In this document: positions 25,661-34,237 of the stretch, piece by piece
Numbering within the stretch: position 1 is the stretch's first letter
How the letters are laid out: each line of letters begins with the position of its first letter
DNA from: Candidatus Berkiella aquae
GTDB lineage: Bacteria; Pseudomonadota; Gammaproteobacteria; Berkiellales; Berkiellaceae
Direction: 5' to 3'
DNA: 64,000 bases
Assembly (NCBI RefSeq): GCF_001431295.2
Contig: NZ_LKAJ02000001.1
Location: 1,426,001-1,490,000, forward strand
Notes under the pieces: generated by a model
What the model was told of the DNA's origin: nothing
Database searches by the model: none
The model's input: only the letters and a program-made list of their open reading frames with translations
Translations under genes and position numbers: made by a program

Positions 25661-26693
25661 AACTCAATTAGTAGATGAAATTGAATTAGTGGACGAAATT
25701 GAATTAGAAGATGAAATGATATTTGATTCGGATACCGATGAAATGATGTTCGAGGATTTGGACGCATCATGTGAAGCTTCTGCTGAAGATGCGGATGCAG
25801 TATATGATACTCGATGTGGTTTTGTTGCAATCGTTGGACGACCTAACGTGGGTAAGTCAACTTTGCTCAATGCTATTTTAGGGCAAAAAGTCAGCATCAC
25901 CAGCTATAAACCACAAACCACGCGACATCAAATCTTAGGGATCAAAACAACGGATAAAACTCAAATTGTATACGTCGATACTCCAGGTATTCACCAAGGG
26001 GCGCATAAAGCACTCAATCGACAAATGAATAAAGTTGCCCATCAAGCACTGCTTGATGTAAATGCCGTTATTTTTGTGATTGAAGCCTTAAAGTGGACCC
26101 AGGAAGATGAAAAGGTCGCAAGGGTGTTACAAGAGCATGGTGCGCCCTTAATGATTGCGATTAATAAAATCGATTTGATCAAAGAAAAATCACAATTGTT
26201 AGCCTTCATGCAAGAAATTCATGAAAAATTACCCAAAGCAGAAATGATCCCCTTGTCAGCAAAGAAAAAGCAACAAATTGATACGATTGTAACCTGGGTT
26301 GATAAACACATTCCTATGAGTCCTTTTTACTTTCCAGAAGATCAGCTGTTTAATCACACGGAACGTTTTCATTTGTCAGAAATTATTCGTGAAAAATTAA
26401 TGCGTCAATTAGCACAAGAGCTGCCTTATTCTATTGATGTGCAAATTGAAGCGCTTGAGCATCAAGAGAAAATTATTCATATTCATGGGCTCATCTATGC
26501 TGAGCGCGAAGGGCAAAAACCTATTATTGTGGGTAAGCAGGGCGCTATGTTACGTGAAATTGGTACCAAAGCTCGCCAAGAGATGGAACGATTCTATGGC
26601 AAAAAGGTCTGCTTAAAGTTGTGGGTTAAAATCAAAGAAGGTTGGTCCGATAACAAGCTGGCCTTGCAGGAAATGGGATACGTGCAATCCTGA
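25650..26693 (+). CDS. era: GTPase Era with an acidic N-terminal extension
   Basis: Ribosome-assembly GTPase with a C-terminal KH domain. The G motifs are GRPNVGKST (~63), DTPGIH and NKID. The KH region holds GKQGAMLREIGTKARQEME. At 347 residues it is about 45 longer than E. coli Era. The excess is an acidic leader before the usual start (residues 1-55, with VDEIEL repeated), encoded by an ~18-bp tandem repeat. GGAG lies seven bases before ATG 25650, so the extension is probably translated. It is located between rnc and recO as in relatives. Confidence 0.93.
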   Translation: MQDETQLVDEIELVDEIELEDEMIFDSDTDEMMFEDLDASCEASAEDADAVYDTRCGFVAIVGRPNVGKSTLLNAILGQKVSITSYKPQTTRHQILGIKTTDKTQIVYVDTPGIHQGAHKALNRQMNKVAHQALLDVNAVIFVIEALKWTQEDEKVARVLQEHGAPLMIAINKIDLIKEKSQLLAFMQEIHEKLPKAEMIPLSAKKKQQIDTIVTWVDKHIPMSPFYFPEDQLFNHTERFHLSEIIREKLMRQLAQELPYSIDVQIEALEHQEKIIHIHGLIYAEREGQKPIIVGKQGAMLREIGTKARQEMERFYGKKVCLKLWVKIKEGWSDNKLALQEMGYVQS

Positions 26694-26715
26694 TTTTGTT
26701 CTAAGGGAAACGAAT

Positions 26716-27447
26716 ATTAATAATATAGTCCTTTATGAAGCTTATATCATCCATAGTCGTCCTTTTCGGGATTCAAGCGCTATTTTAGATTGCTTAAGCG
26801 CAGAGCATGGTTTGATGTCTGTTGTTGCCAAGGGGGTGAAAAAGCCTCGCTCCCGTTGGCACAGCTATGTTCAGCCTTTTATGCTGTTGCAAATGGGTTG
26901 GATAGGGAAAAGCGAATTAAAAACGCTGACGCAAGTAGAAGCGCAAACGCTTTATCCCAAATTAACAGGCCCCAACATTAAATTAGGTCTGTATATCAAT
27001 GAATTGTTAGTGCGTCTGTGTGCCGAAATGGATCCCCATCCGCAATTATTTCAAATTTATGATGCAACATTAACTAAAATAGCGGCAAGTGACGATGCTG
27101 TGGTTCAAGAAATGAGTTTGCGTGAATTTGAATATCAATTACTAGCGGAATTAGGTTATGGTTTTGACCTGGAAAAAGAGATCATGCCAGAGCTACTTTA
27201 TGGGTTTGAACCTGGTGTTGGAGTGGTTGAAGCTAAAATCTTGCGTGGTCCAGAACAAGTGGTTGTCTCTGGTGCTAGCATTTTGGCGTTACAGCAACAA
27301 CAATTTTCTACCGCCGCACAATTATTAGAAGCTAAGAAATTAATGCGTAGCATTTTAAGCTACTATTTGGGCAATAAGCCGCTGCAAAGTCGAAAATTAT
27401 TCTATACGCAACGCACGTCAAAAAGTACAAACGACCTATCATCGTAA
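26716..27447 (+). CDS. recO: DNA repair protein RecO with apparent ATT start
   Basis: RecO loads RecA with RecR and anneals single strands. The N-terminal OB-fold start (YEAYIIHSRPFRDSS) matches E. coli RecO (FVLHSRPWSETS). No ATG, GTG or TTG exists in frame upstream of this segment. The first standard codons are TTG 26812/ATG 26815, which would remove about 33 conserved residues. ATT at 26716 has AAGGGA eight bases upstream and gives 243 residues, matching E. coli (242). ATT starts are known for infC and pcnB, so this is plausible but unproven; a sequencing error is the alternative. It begins 22 bases after era. Confidence 0.78.
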   Translation: MNNIVLYEAYIIHSRPFRDSSAILDCLSAEHGLMSVVAKGVKKPRSRWHSYVQPFMLLQMGWIGKSELKTLTQVEAQTLYPKLTGPNIKLGLYINELLVRLCAEMDPHPQLFQIYDATLTKIAASDDAVVQEMSLREFEYQLLAELGYGFDLEKEIMPELLYGFEPGVGVVEAKILRGPEQVVVSGASILALQQQQFSTAAQLLEAKKLMRSILSYYLGNKPLQSRKLFYTQRTSKSTNDLSS

Positions 27448-27471
27448 AACAAGAAACGTAGAGGTAAAAAG

Positions 27472-28218
27472 ATGTCAAATTCTCTTCCTATTTTTTTGGG
27501 CGTCAATGTCGATCATGTGGCGACAGTACGTCAAGCAAGACAAGCGATTTACCCTGATCCCGTTCATTGTGCACTGATTGCGGAAGATCATGGTGCCGAT
27601 GGCATTACGGTACATTTAAGAGAAGATAAGCGTCATATTCAACCGCGTGATGTTATTTTATTGAAGCAATTAGTGAAAACACATCTCAATTTTGAAATGG
27701 CAGCAACCGATGAAATGGTTAATTTTGCTTTAGAGGTATTACCCGACTATTGTTGTATTGTGCCAGAAAAGCGCAATGAAGTGACTACCGAAGGTGGTTT
27801 GGCTGTCATAGAGAATAAAGAATACTTAAAAAAAATAACCGCGAAGTTAAAAGAACGTCATATAAAAGTATCTTATTTTATTGATGCGGATGAACGACAA
27901 ATTTTAGCCTCAAAAGAAGCGGGCGCTACCATTGTTGAATTGCATACGGGACCCTATGCACATACGGCTAAAGATACCCCGGAACGTCATGCGAAGTTGA
28001 AACAACTACAAGATGCGGCAGCTTTCGCCTATAGCCTGGGTTTGCAGGTGAATGCAGGCCATGGTTTGCATTACCATAACGTATGGGATATCGCTAAGAT
28101 CCCTGAGATGACAGAATTAAACATTGGTCATGCGATTGTTGGGCATGCCTTAGTGGTTGGGTTTGCAGAGGCTGTTGCACAAATGAAAAAGATTATGTTA
28201 CAAGCGCGTGGTTTTTAA
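27472..28218 (+). CDS. pdxJ: Pyridoxine 5'-phosphate synthase
   Basis: Condenses 1-deoxyxylulose 5-phosphate with 3-amino-2-oxopropyl phosphate in vitamin B6 synthesis. At 248 residues with a TIM barrel: GVNVDHVATVRQAR at the N-terminus, GADGITVHLREDKRHI, and VNAGHGLHYHN near the C-terminus. GAGG lies before the start. It overlaps acpS by one base, the conserved pdxJ-acpS pair. Confidence 0.95.
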   Translation: MSNSLPIFLGVNVDHVATVRQARQAIYPDPVHCALIAEDHGADGITVHLREDKRHIQPRDVILLKQLVKTHLNFEMAATDEMVNFALEVLPDYCCIVPEKRNEVTTEGGLAVIENKEYLKKITAKLKERHIKVSYFIDADERQILASKEAGATIVELHTGPYAHTAKDTPERHAKLKQLQDAAAFAYSLGLQVNAGHGLHYHNVWDIAKIPEMTELNIGHAIVGHALVVGFAEAVAQMKKIMLQARGF

Positions 28219-28601
28219 TGAACGTTTATGGCATTGGCACTGATATGGTGCAAATCAGTCGTATTAGAGATTTATTTGAGAAGTATGGTGAGCGGTTTAC
28301 GCAGCGCATTTTATCTGCGTCTGAACAAATCGCTTTTAAACAACATAATGAAGCTATTGCTTATTTAGCAAAACGCTTTGCAGGTAAAGAGGCCGTTGCT
28401 AAAGCATTAGGGACAGGTATTGGTAGTCATTTGGCGTTTACCCAAATTAGCATTACCAATCAAGCCAACGGCAAGCCAGTGGTTTCGTTATTAGGAGAAG
28501 CTAAGCAATATTTTCATTCAATGGAAGTGGGTGAAATCATGATTAGCCTTTCTGATGAAAAAGAATATGCTTTGGCATTTGTTGTGGCACTAAAGCAATA
28601 A
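28218..28601 (+). CDS. acpS: Holo-[acyl-carrier-protein] synthase
   Basis: Transfers 4'-phosphopantetheine from CoA to the acyl carrier protein. At 127 residues it has normal length. GTDMVQISRI is at the N-terminus with the metal-binding aspartate, and RFAGKEAVAKALG carries the glutamate. It is the last gene of the lepA-to-acpS block and ends in a hairpin shared with a convergent gene. Confidence 0.94.
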   Translation: MNVYGIGTDMVQISRIRDLFEKYGERFTQRILSASEQIAFKQHNEAIAYLAKRFAGKEAVAKALGTGIGSHLAFTQISITNQANGKPVVSLLGEAKQYFHSMEVGEIMISLSDEKEYALAFVVALKQ

Positions 28602-28607
28602 GCTTGT

Positions 28608-28642
28608 GAGCACTTCAAGTTAGCTTCTATCTTGAAGTGCTC
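28608..28642. terminator. Convergent hairpin between acpS and the RAP-like gene
   Basis: GAGCACTTCAAG (28608-28619) pairs perfectly with CTTGAAGTGCTC (28631-28642), an 11-base loop between them. There is no T tract on either strand, so it may stop transcription in both directions less efficiently or protect 3' ends. Confidence 0.5.
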
Positions 28643-28660
28643 AAAGTAACAGTGTTAGTC

Positions 28661-30706
28661 CTATATCCGTGGTGGATATGAGCTAGTATGTCGACGGTCG
28701 TCGGATCTATCAGCGTGGCGACTGTTAAATCTATAATCTTGTCGATAATCACTTCGTCGTTCGTTATCTCTGTCCTCACGTCGCGCATTAAATCTATCAT
28801 TACGATCATAATCTCGTCTTTCATTATTGTGACGATATTGGCTAGGTAAAAAGGTTTGACGATTCTCAACAGTACGATCAATCTTTTTATGGCGTAATGC
28901 TTCTGCGCTGTTATCGTAAGCTGCCTGTTGCTTCGCCCTTGCATGATGGCGTTTATTTTCGCTTTCTTGCGCTAAGGCTTTTGATTTTGCTTCTACCAAA
29001 TTTCCTTGTAAAGATTGACGTGCAACATTAAAGGCAGATTGCTCTCGATTCAATATCGCGTTAGTTAACTCATAAGGTAAATACTGAGCAAAAAATTGTT
29101 TTATCGGTAAAGACAGTTTCTCAATTGCTTCCTTTTGTTCGTTGATGACTTTTTCTTGCTGCGCTTTTCTAATAGCAATAGGGTTCAATTTTACCTGTTC
29201 TTGATTAATAGCATTTCCAAGTTGAAAGATTTTTAGCATCGTATCATCTTTTTGTGTATACAGCCCATCCAGAAATGTTTCCAATGATGCTAGATCAGCT
29301 GTATTTTTTTTGAATGCATTTTCTTGTCCTTGTGGATTCCGTTCATAAGTGCCATCTGCTTTAGAAGTATGATATTTAGCAATGGCACTTTTGAATTTAT
29401 TTTGTGTTTCTTCATATTTTTCTATTTTTTCTAATTGTGTCTTTAGAGCATTGTTTAATTGTTCACTCTGCCTCTTTATTGCTTCAATACGCTCGTTGCA
29501 TAGATTATACTCAGTTTGAATTTTACTAAGAGTGTGTTCTGAAGATTGTATTTGAGATAATGCATTTGCAGCAAACATTCTGTAATCCATTATTTCTCGA
29601 GGTATTTGAATGTTATCGCGCAACAAAACTTCTAAATGCCTACCCGCAAGATGCTTTCGTATTGCAGATGTTCTGCCAAACAAATAGTCAATGTGATTTA
29701 AGTAGGCACTTCTTTCTAGCTCAGATAGTTCTGATGTATTCAGGGTGGTTTGAATATCTTTGATTTCAGTTTGGATGTCATTTAACAGTTGAGCCAGTTG
29801 TTGATTTTTTTCAAAGAAGTCAATCACTGGCGCAAAATGTAATAAATTAGCAATATGAGCAGAAACCGCTTCGACAGAGGAACTAGCATTAACGGGTACT
29901 CGGGTCCAACCTTGTTCACGCATCGCAAAGGCCTTTAAATTATGTATCAGAGAATGGGCTTGCGAGCTTTGCGTATTATGATGGATGCCATCGGTTTCAA
30001 TTGAAATCTTGCCCTTTAAAGGAAAATCTAATTCTAACCCCGTTGTTTTATCAACATACACACTATCAGCGGTCTGTTTAATGGGTTGGAATGGTTCTGG
30101 AACTCTTTGCAGTTGGCTCATTAAGGTTTCATTGGTTCTGCGCTCAGTAAAACTGGGGGCTTTATTTTCTCTTGCTTGTGCTTTAGATTCTGATAATTCA
30201 AGAATAGCTTGATTGATTGACAAAGGAATATGCTTGATAAGTGCGCTAGTCGCATTCGAATCATTTTTAAGCATTTGCACATAGGCAAAGAGATTGGCAT
30301 TCACTTGTAACAATTTTTGATGATAATTTCGTGCAAAATGTTCAAAATATTGTTTATTGGTCTGGTTGATGGTATCTAATACTTGCCCTACAAAAGGATA
30401 AATTTTAGTATCGAGTGCTTTTACAATATTCAGCTTTTCCTGCATTTGGACGAGTTGGTTATTTAAAGTATCCGATGCCCAGTGATGTATATAAAAGGTC
30501 ACTGCCATGTACAGCCAAATGGCTTCTAATTGATCTTTGGGGGATAAATGATTTACATGGCTAAAGAGATTGCTAAAATCATTCATAATGCTCGCAAATT
30601 CATCTGCTGAAATCGTTAATAGATCAATCGCGGGAGTTGATTCATGCGCCATAGGATCTAAACGATTTTTTAAGCTTCTTAGCGTGGACTCTGGACCTTG
30701 ATACAT
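28661..30706 (-). CDS. RAP-like domain protein with coiled coil and Arg/Asp-rich tail, paralogue 1
   Basis: A 681-residue protein. The N-terminal ~200 residues are helical and unrecognised. Residues ~220-280 resemble the RAP domain (endonuclease-like fold proposed to bind RNA): LDFPLKG, ISIETDGIHH, then LKAFAMREQGWTRVPV. Residues ~330-500 are predicted coiled coil. The last ~60 residues are low-complexity, rich in R, D, N and Y (RRDYDRNDRF, REDRDNERRSDYR). ATG 30706 follows GGGGA and is preferred over TTG 30733. The gene at 30884-32860 is a paralogue with the same layout. An RNA-binding, host-directed role is inference. Confidence 0.65.
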   Translation of the reverse strand: MYQGPESTLRSLKNRLDPMAHESTPAIDLLTISADEFASIMNDFSNLFSHVNHLSPKDQLEAIWLYMAVTFYIHHWASDTLNNQLVQMQEKLNIVKALDTKIYPFVGQVLDTINQTNKQYFEHFARNYHQKLLQVNANLFAYVQMLKNDSNATSALIKHIPLSINQAILELSESKAQARENKAPSFTERRTNETLMSQLQRVPEPFQPIKQTADSVYVDKTTGLELDFPLKGKISIETDGIHHNTQSSQAHSLIHNLKAFAMREQGWTRVPVNASSSVEAVSAHIANLLHFAPVIDFFEKNQQLAQLLNDIQTEIKDIQTTLNTSELSELERSAYLNHIDYLFGRTSAIRKHLAGRHLEVLLRDNIQIPREIMDYRMFAANALSQIQSSEHTLSKIQTEYNLCNERIEAIKRQSEQLNNALKTQLEKIEKYEETQNKFKSAIAKYHTSKADGTYERNPQGQENAFKKNTADLASLETFLDGLYTQKDDTMLKIFQLGNAINQEQVKLNPIAIRKAQQEKVINEQKEAIEKLSLPIKQFFAQYLPYELTNAILNREQSAFNVARQSLQGNLVEAKSKALAQESENKRHHARAKQQAAYDNSAEALRHKKIDRTVENRQTFLPSQYRHNNERRDYDRNDRFNARREDRDNERRSDYRQDYRFNSRHADRSDDRRHTSSYPPRI

Positions 30707-30883
30707 AAGAATATCCCCATGAAATTCGAACAACAGAGCTTATTGTATCACATTGTGTCAGGTAAATTACCTATATCGGTGAGCGCTTATGTGGCGCAAA
30801 GGCCCGTTTATCATTTTTTTGGTTGAGAGAAGTTTGGGAGTAAGCACACCTTACGTTGGTGTGGTTACTCCCTTAAAGCTACC

Positions 30884-32860
30884 TTACCATGTGGTGGTTG
30901 AGTTTCTTCGTTGATAGCTGTCTCGTTGACGATCATCTGAACGAGTTGTTTCTGACCGATGAATTTCTTTGGAACGTTCAAGACTCGGTAGAAATGGGCG
31001 ACGTTCGCTCTCCCTTGAATGACTTGGCTTATGATACAACGCATTGTTACTGGGTGCTTTACTTTGTTGTGGCTGTACACGACTATCTTCTTGCCTTTCC
31101 TGCCTGCGTTCTTCATTGCGACTGCGAGCTACATTATCAAAGTTATCGCGTTGAACTGATTTGCGAGACTCATTAAAATGTGCACGCGCTACATCAAAAG
31201 CTGATTGCACCCCATTTAATATGGCATCTGCACATTCCACCGGTAAATAATGTGCGAAAGATTGGTTCTGGCTTAATCTAAATCTATCTATATTGGCTTT
31301 ATAGGTGTTTACTAATTCTTCTTTCATCTTTTTAAGACGCGTTAAGCTTGCATGTTGAGCATTGTCTTGCTTTACTTTTGTTTCTAATTTTTTTATCGCA
31401 ACTGCCTGCTCACTTGATTCTAATTCTCGAAGTATTTTTTTAACGTCTCTCATCTTGCGAGTATTATCATCAAAGCATTTCTCATGCCTTTCAGGATATT
31501 TTTCGTACTCTCCATTGGTTTTAGATAGCGCATATTTATTTAAAGCTTCTTGAAGTGCAATTTCGATTTTTTTGAATTTCTCAATTTTTTCAACGACAGC
31601 GCTCGATTTTGCCATTGATTGTTTAAGTTGTTCTTCACCAGCAGAAATCGCTTGATTAATTCTCAACAATTGAGAGTTACTTTTTTCAAGCTCTTCTTCA
31701 GCAGGCTGCAATTTAACATAAGTATTATTAATCTGATGTTGCAATTTGTCTATATCAGAAGAAAGGGCGGGATTACGCAGAAAAACTTCTAAATGTTTTT
31801 TGGCGAGGAATGTTCGCAGGGTATGCTCTTTGTTAATTAATGATTCAAGATATTCTAAATAAAGCGGCTTTTTATCAGCTGGCAGTTCAAATGATGAGGT
31901 TAGTTTTTCTTGAACATACCTGATTTCTGCTTGGATAGCTTCTTGTAGCTTATTGAGTTGCTTCATTTTTTCTGAGAAATCACCAACAGCTTCGTACTGT
32001 AACATCTTGGCTATATGCTCAGGTAAAAATTCTACTTGCTCACAAAGAACAGGGATCCGTGACCATCCGCGTTCATGCAAAGTGGATGCGGTGAAATTAT
32101 GTGTTATCGTATGAATTTTCGTCTCGGGATAAAAATGGTGAATGCCATCCGTTTCAATGGTTATGTTCTCTCCACGTAATGGAAAATCTAATTCGCACCC
32201 GGTTTTTTCATCGATATAGGGATGATCGGCGCGTTGCTTAATGGGTTGGAATTGTTCTGGCTCAGGAGCAAGATTACGCAGTAACTTTAGGTTGGTTGTC
32301 AACTCAGAGTCGCTTGTTGGTGCAGCGGGTCTGTGTTTTGCTTTGTTTTGTGAAATTCGAATATTATCTTTATCAAAACTTAAAGGAATAACCTTGGTAA
32401 TCTCTTTAATATCATGACCACTAGATTGTAGCATTTTTATATAAGCGAAGAGATTAGATTGAATTTGCAATAATTTCTGGTGATAGTGCCTATCAAAGGA
32501 GGTGTAAGTATCCAGATGAATTCGTTTAATATTGTTTAATATATTACCCAATGCTGGATATATTTTTGCATCTAATGCTTGGATGCGCTTCAATTTTTCA
32601 CCAATATTAGTATCTTGTATAATCTGGGGATCAGCTGCCCATTGGTGGATGGAAAAGGTTACCGCCATATAGAGCCAAGCAACGACTAGTTGATCTTCAC
32701 GATCTAGCTCTTGATCATTGAACAGGGTCTTAAAAGTATCGATAATATGTTCGAAATTACTTAGCGAGTTTGATAATAGATTAGTAGGCTTTTTATCGTT
32801 ACCAATTGGATCTAAATAGTCTTTTAATTGTTTAAGCCGATCGTTTTTTGGAATGTACAT
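30884..32860 (-). CDS. RAP-like domain protein with coiled coil and Arg-rich tail, paralogue 2
   Basis: A 658-residue paralogue of the gene at 28661-30706, in the same order and orientation. It has a helical N-terminus (DRLKQLKDYLDPIG), a RAP-like segment at ~225-280 (LDFPLRGE, ITIETDGIHHF, LHERGWSRIPV), a long coiled-coil region at ~310-530, and a basic, Arg/Ser/Glu-rich tail (RNEERRQERQED, then RSDDRQRDSYQRR). The ATG at 32860 follows GGGGA; a shorter-spaced upstream codon at 32881 is less likely. The 177-base gap between the two genes has no obvious terminator, so they may share a transcript. No signal peptide. Confidence 0.65.
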   Translation of the reverse strand: MYIPKNDRLKQLKDYLDPIGNDKKPTNLLSNSLSNFEHIIDTFKTLFNDQELDREDQLVVAWLYMAVTFSIHQWAADPQIIQDTNIGEKLKRIQALDAKIYPALGNILNNIKRIHLDTYTSFDRHYHQKLLQIQSNLFAYIKMLQSSGHDIKEITKVIPLSFDKDNIRISQNKAKHRPAAPTSDSELTTNLKLLRNLAPEPEQFQPIKQRADHPYIDEKTGCELDFPLRGENITIETDGIHHFYPETKIHTITHNFTASTLHERGWSRIPVLCEQVEFLPEHIAKMLQYEAVGDFSEKMKQLNKLQEAIQAEIRYVQEKLTSSFELPADKKPLYLEYLESLINKEHTLRTFLAKKHLEVFLRNPALSSDIDKLQHQINNTYVKLQPAEEELEKSNSQLLRINQAISAGEEQLKQSMAKSSAVVEKIEKFKKIEIALQEALNKYALSKTNGEYEKYPERHEKCFDDNTRKMRDVKKILRELESSEQAVAIKKLETKVKQDNAQHASLTRLKKMKEELVNTYKANIDRFRLSQNQSFAHYLPVECADAILNGVQSAFDVARAHFNESRKSVQRDNFDNVARSRNEERRQERQEDSRVQPQQSKAPSNNALYHKPSHSRESERRPFLPSLERSKEIHRSETTRSDDRQRDSYQRRNSTTTW

Positions 32861-33095
32861 CTTAATATCCCCATATAACATATATTTTTTTATAACGGAG
32901 GCTATTCTAATATATAAGTTAATCGCATGACATGTTTTGAAGGGAGGTTTGTCGGCAAAGTCATAGGGATCGTCATGCTCGCTGAAATTTTCAGACTAAG
33001 TGTGTAATTTGGCGGAAGAGGTTTTATATTTCCTAAAAATGTTATAAAATTAACTAATTTTTGAGATTAGTAGTTACACTCTATAGGATGTTCGA

Positions 33096-34187
33096 ATGAT
33101 GCTTGGTTTTGATACTAATTTAATACAACTTCAGCAAGAACTTTCACTTTCAAGTCAGTATTCCCCTTCAGAATTAAAAGTGATTTTTGATAAACAGTGT
33201 GAGCATAAGACAATCCATTCGCTTTCACTTTTGTCGTGTAATTTTGATAGCAAGAGCATGGCAAGTTTATGTGCGTGTATTGATAGTAATCCCATACAAA
33301 CTATTACGTTAATTCAAACTTACTTGCTTCCTGAATCCTGGGTGAAATTACTTAATACATTAGCCAAACATCAAAATGTGCAACGGGTCAATTTGGTGGA
33401 ATGTGCACTTCCTGAGAACAAAGAAGTCAAAATCGCCTTCAAAACCTTAGTAAGTTCCAGTAAAACATTAGAACATTTAAAAGTGACTAAACATCGTTTT
33501 GCTAATGTGAATGAATTTGAAAATGCCTTAACGCGCAGCCACTCATTAACTTCGATTGAGGGACTTTATAATACCCTGCCTGAAAAAGTAAAATCGCGTT
33601 TTGAGCACAATGCTATTTTTGTGCAGATGCAAGATCATCTTACACAGTGGCAAAAAGAGCGTACCGATGCCCCAGTCTTCTTAGATGTTAATAAAACACT
33701 ATTTTATAAACTCGTGAAAAAATTACAGGCTATGCAATCTCATGATAAAAAACGTTTGAATGATGTGCTGGCCGCGTTTTATTCCTATCTAGCAAGTGAA
33801 TATCAAATTTTTGGCAATCATGCAGAAGCTATAAAATATTATAAAAGAGTTTGTGATACCAAAACGGCAAGATTTCAAACACAGGCTCATCAAGCATTAG
33901 GAGAAATGTTGTATGCCACGCCTGAGCCAACGTTAAGTGAAGAAGAAAGTAAACAACCCGGCATTAAACTTGGTATGATGATTGGGCGCGTTAAGCAATT
34001 ATTAAAGGCACATCAACATTTGATTACTGCATCAGCGTTATCAGAACCTTCGAATGTTCAGCCCACCATCTTAAATGGCTATGTTAAAGCGACATTGGGC
34101 GAAAAATTAGCAAAATTAGCTGAGGAATTTACGCAAGAAAGTCAAGCGGATTTTGCAGCGCAAAGACGCACTAATAGTTTTCAATAA
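33096..34187 (+). CDS. Leucine-rich-repeat-like protein
   Basis: A 363-residue protein. Residues ~35-165 contain irregular ribonuclease-inhibitor-like leucine-rich repeats (IHSLSLLSCNF, IQTITLIQTYL, VQRVNLVECAL, LEHLKVTKHRF). The C-terminal half is helical with a possible TPR-like segment (YLASEYQIFGNHAEAIKYYK). No secretion signal. AGGA lies seven bases before the start, and the octamer GTTCGAAT overlaps the start codon. A perfect 14-bp hairpin terminator follows. Likely an accessory, host-interaction protein by analogy with LRR proteins of Legionellales; no specific family is recognised. Confidence 0.65.
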   Translation: MMLGFDTNLIQLQQELSLSSQYSPSELKVIFDKQCEHKTIHSLSLLSCNFDSKSMASLCACIDSNPIQTITLIQTYLLPESWVKLLNTLAKHQNVQRVNLVECALPENKEVKIAFKTLVSSSKTLEHLKVTKHRFANVNEFENALTRSHSLTSIEGLYNTLPEKVKSRFEHNAIFVQMQDHLTQWQKERTDAPVFLDVNKTLFYKLVKKLQAMQSHDKKRLNDVLAAFYSYLASEYQIFGNHAEAIKYYKRVCDTKTARFQTQAHQALGEMLYATPEPTLSEEESKQPGIKLGMMIGRVKQLLKAHQHLITASALSEPSNVQPTILNGYVKATLGEKLAKLAEEFTQESQADFAAQRRTNSFQ

Positions 34188-34191
34188 CGAT

Positions 34192-34224
34192 AAATAAAAG
34201 GGCATGTAAAATGCCCTTTTATTT
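34192..34224. terminator. Bidirectional intrinsic terminator
   Basis: A perfect 14-bp stem (34192-34205 with 34211-34224) contains AAAAGGGCAT/ATGCCCTTTT and a five-base loop. T-rich sequence follows on both strands because the stem base is A/T-rich. It separates the LRR gene from the convergent histidine kinase gene. Confidence 0.88.
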
Positions 34225-34237
34225 GCCCTTAACATCG

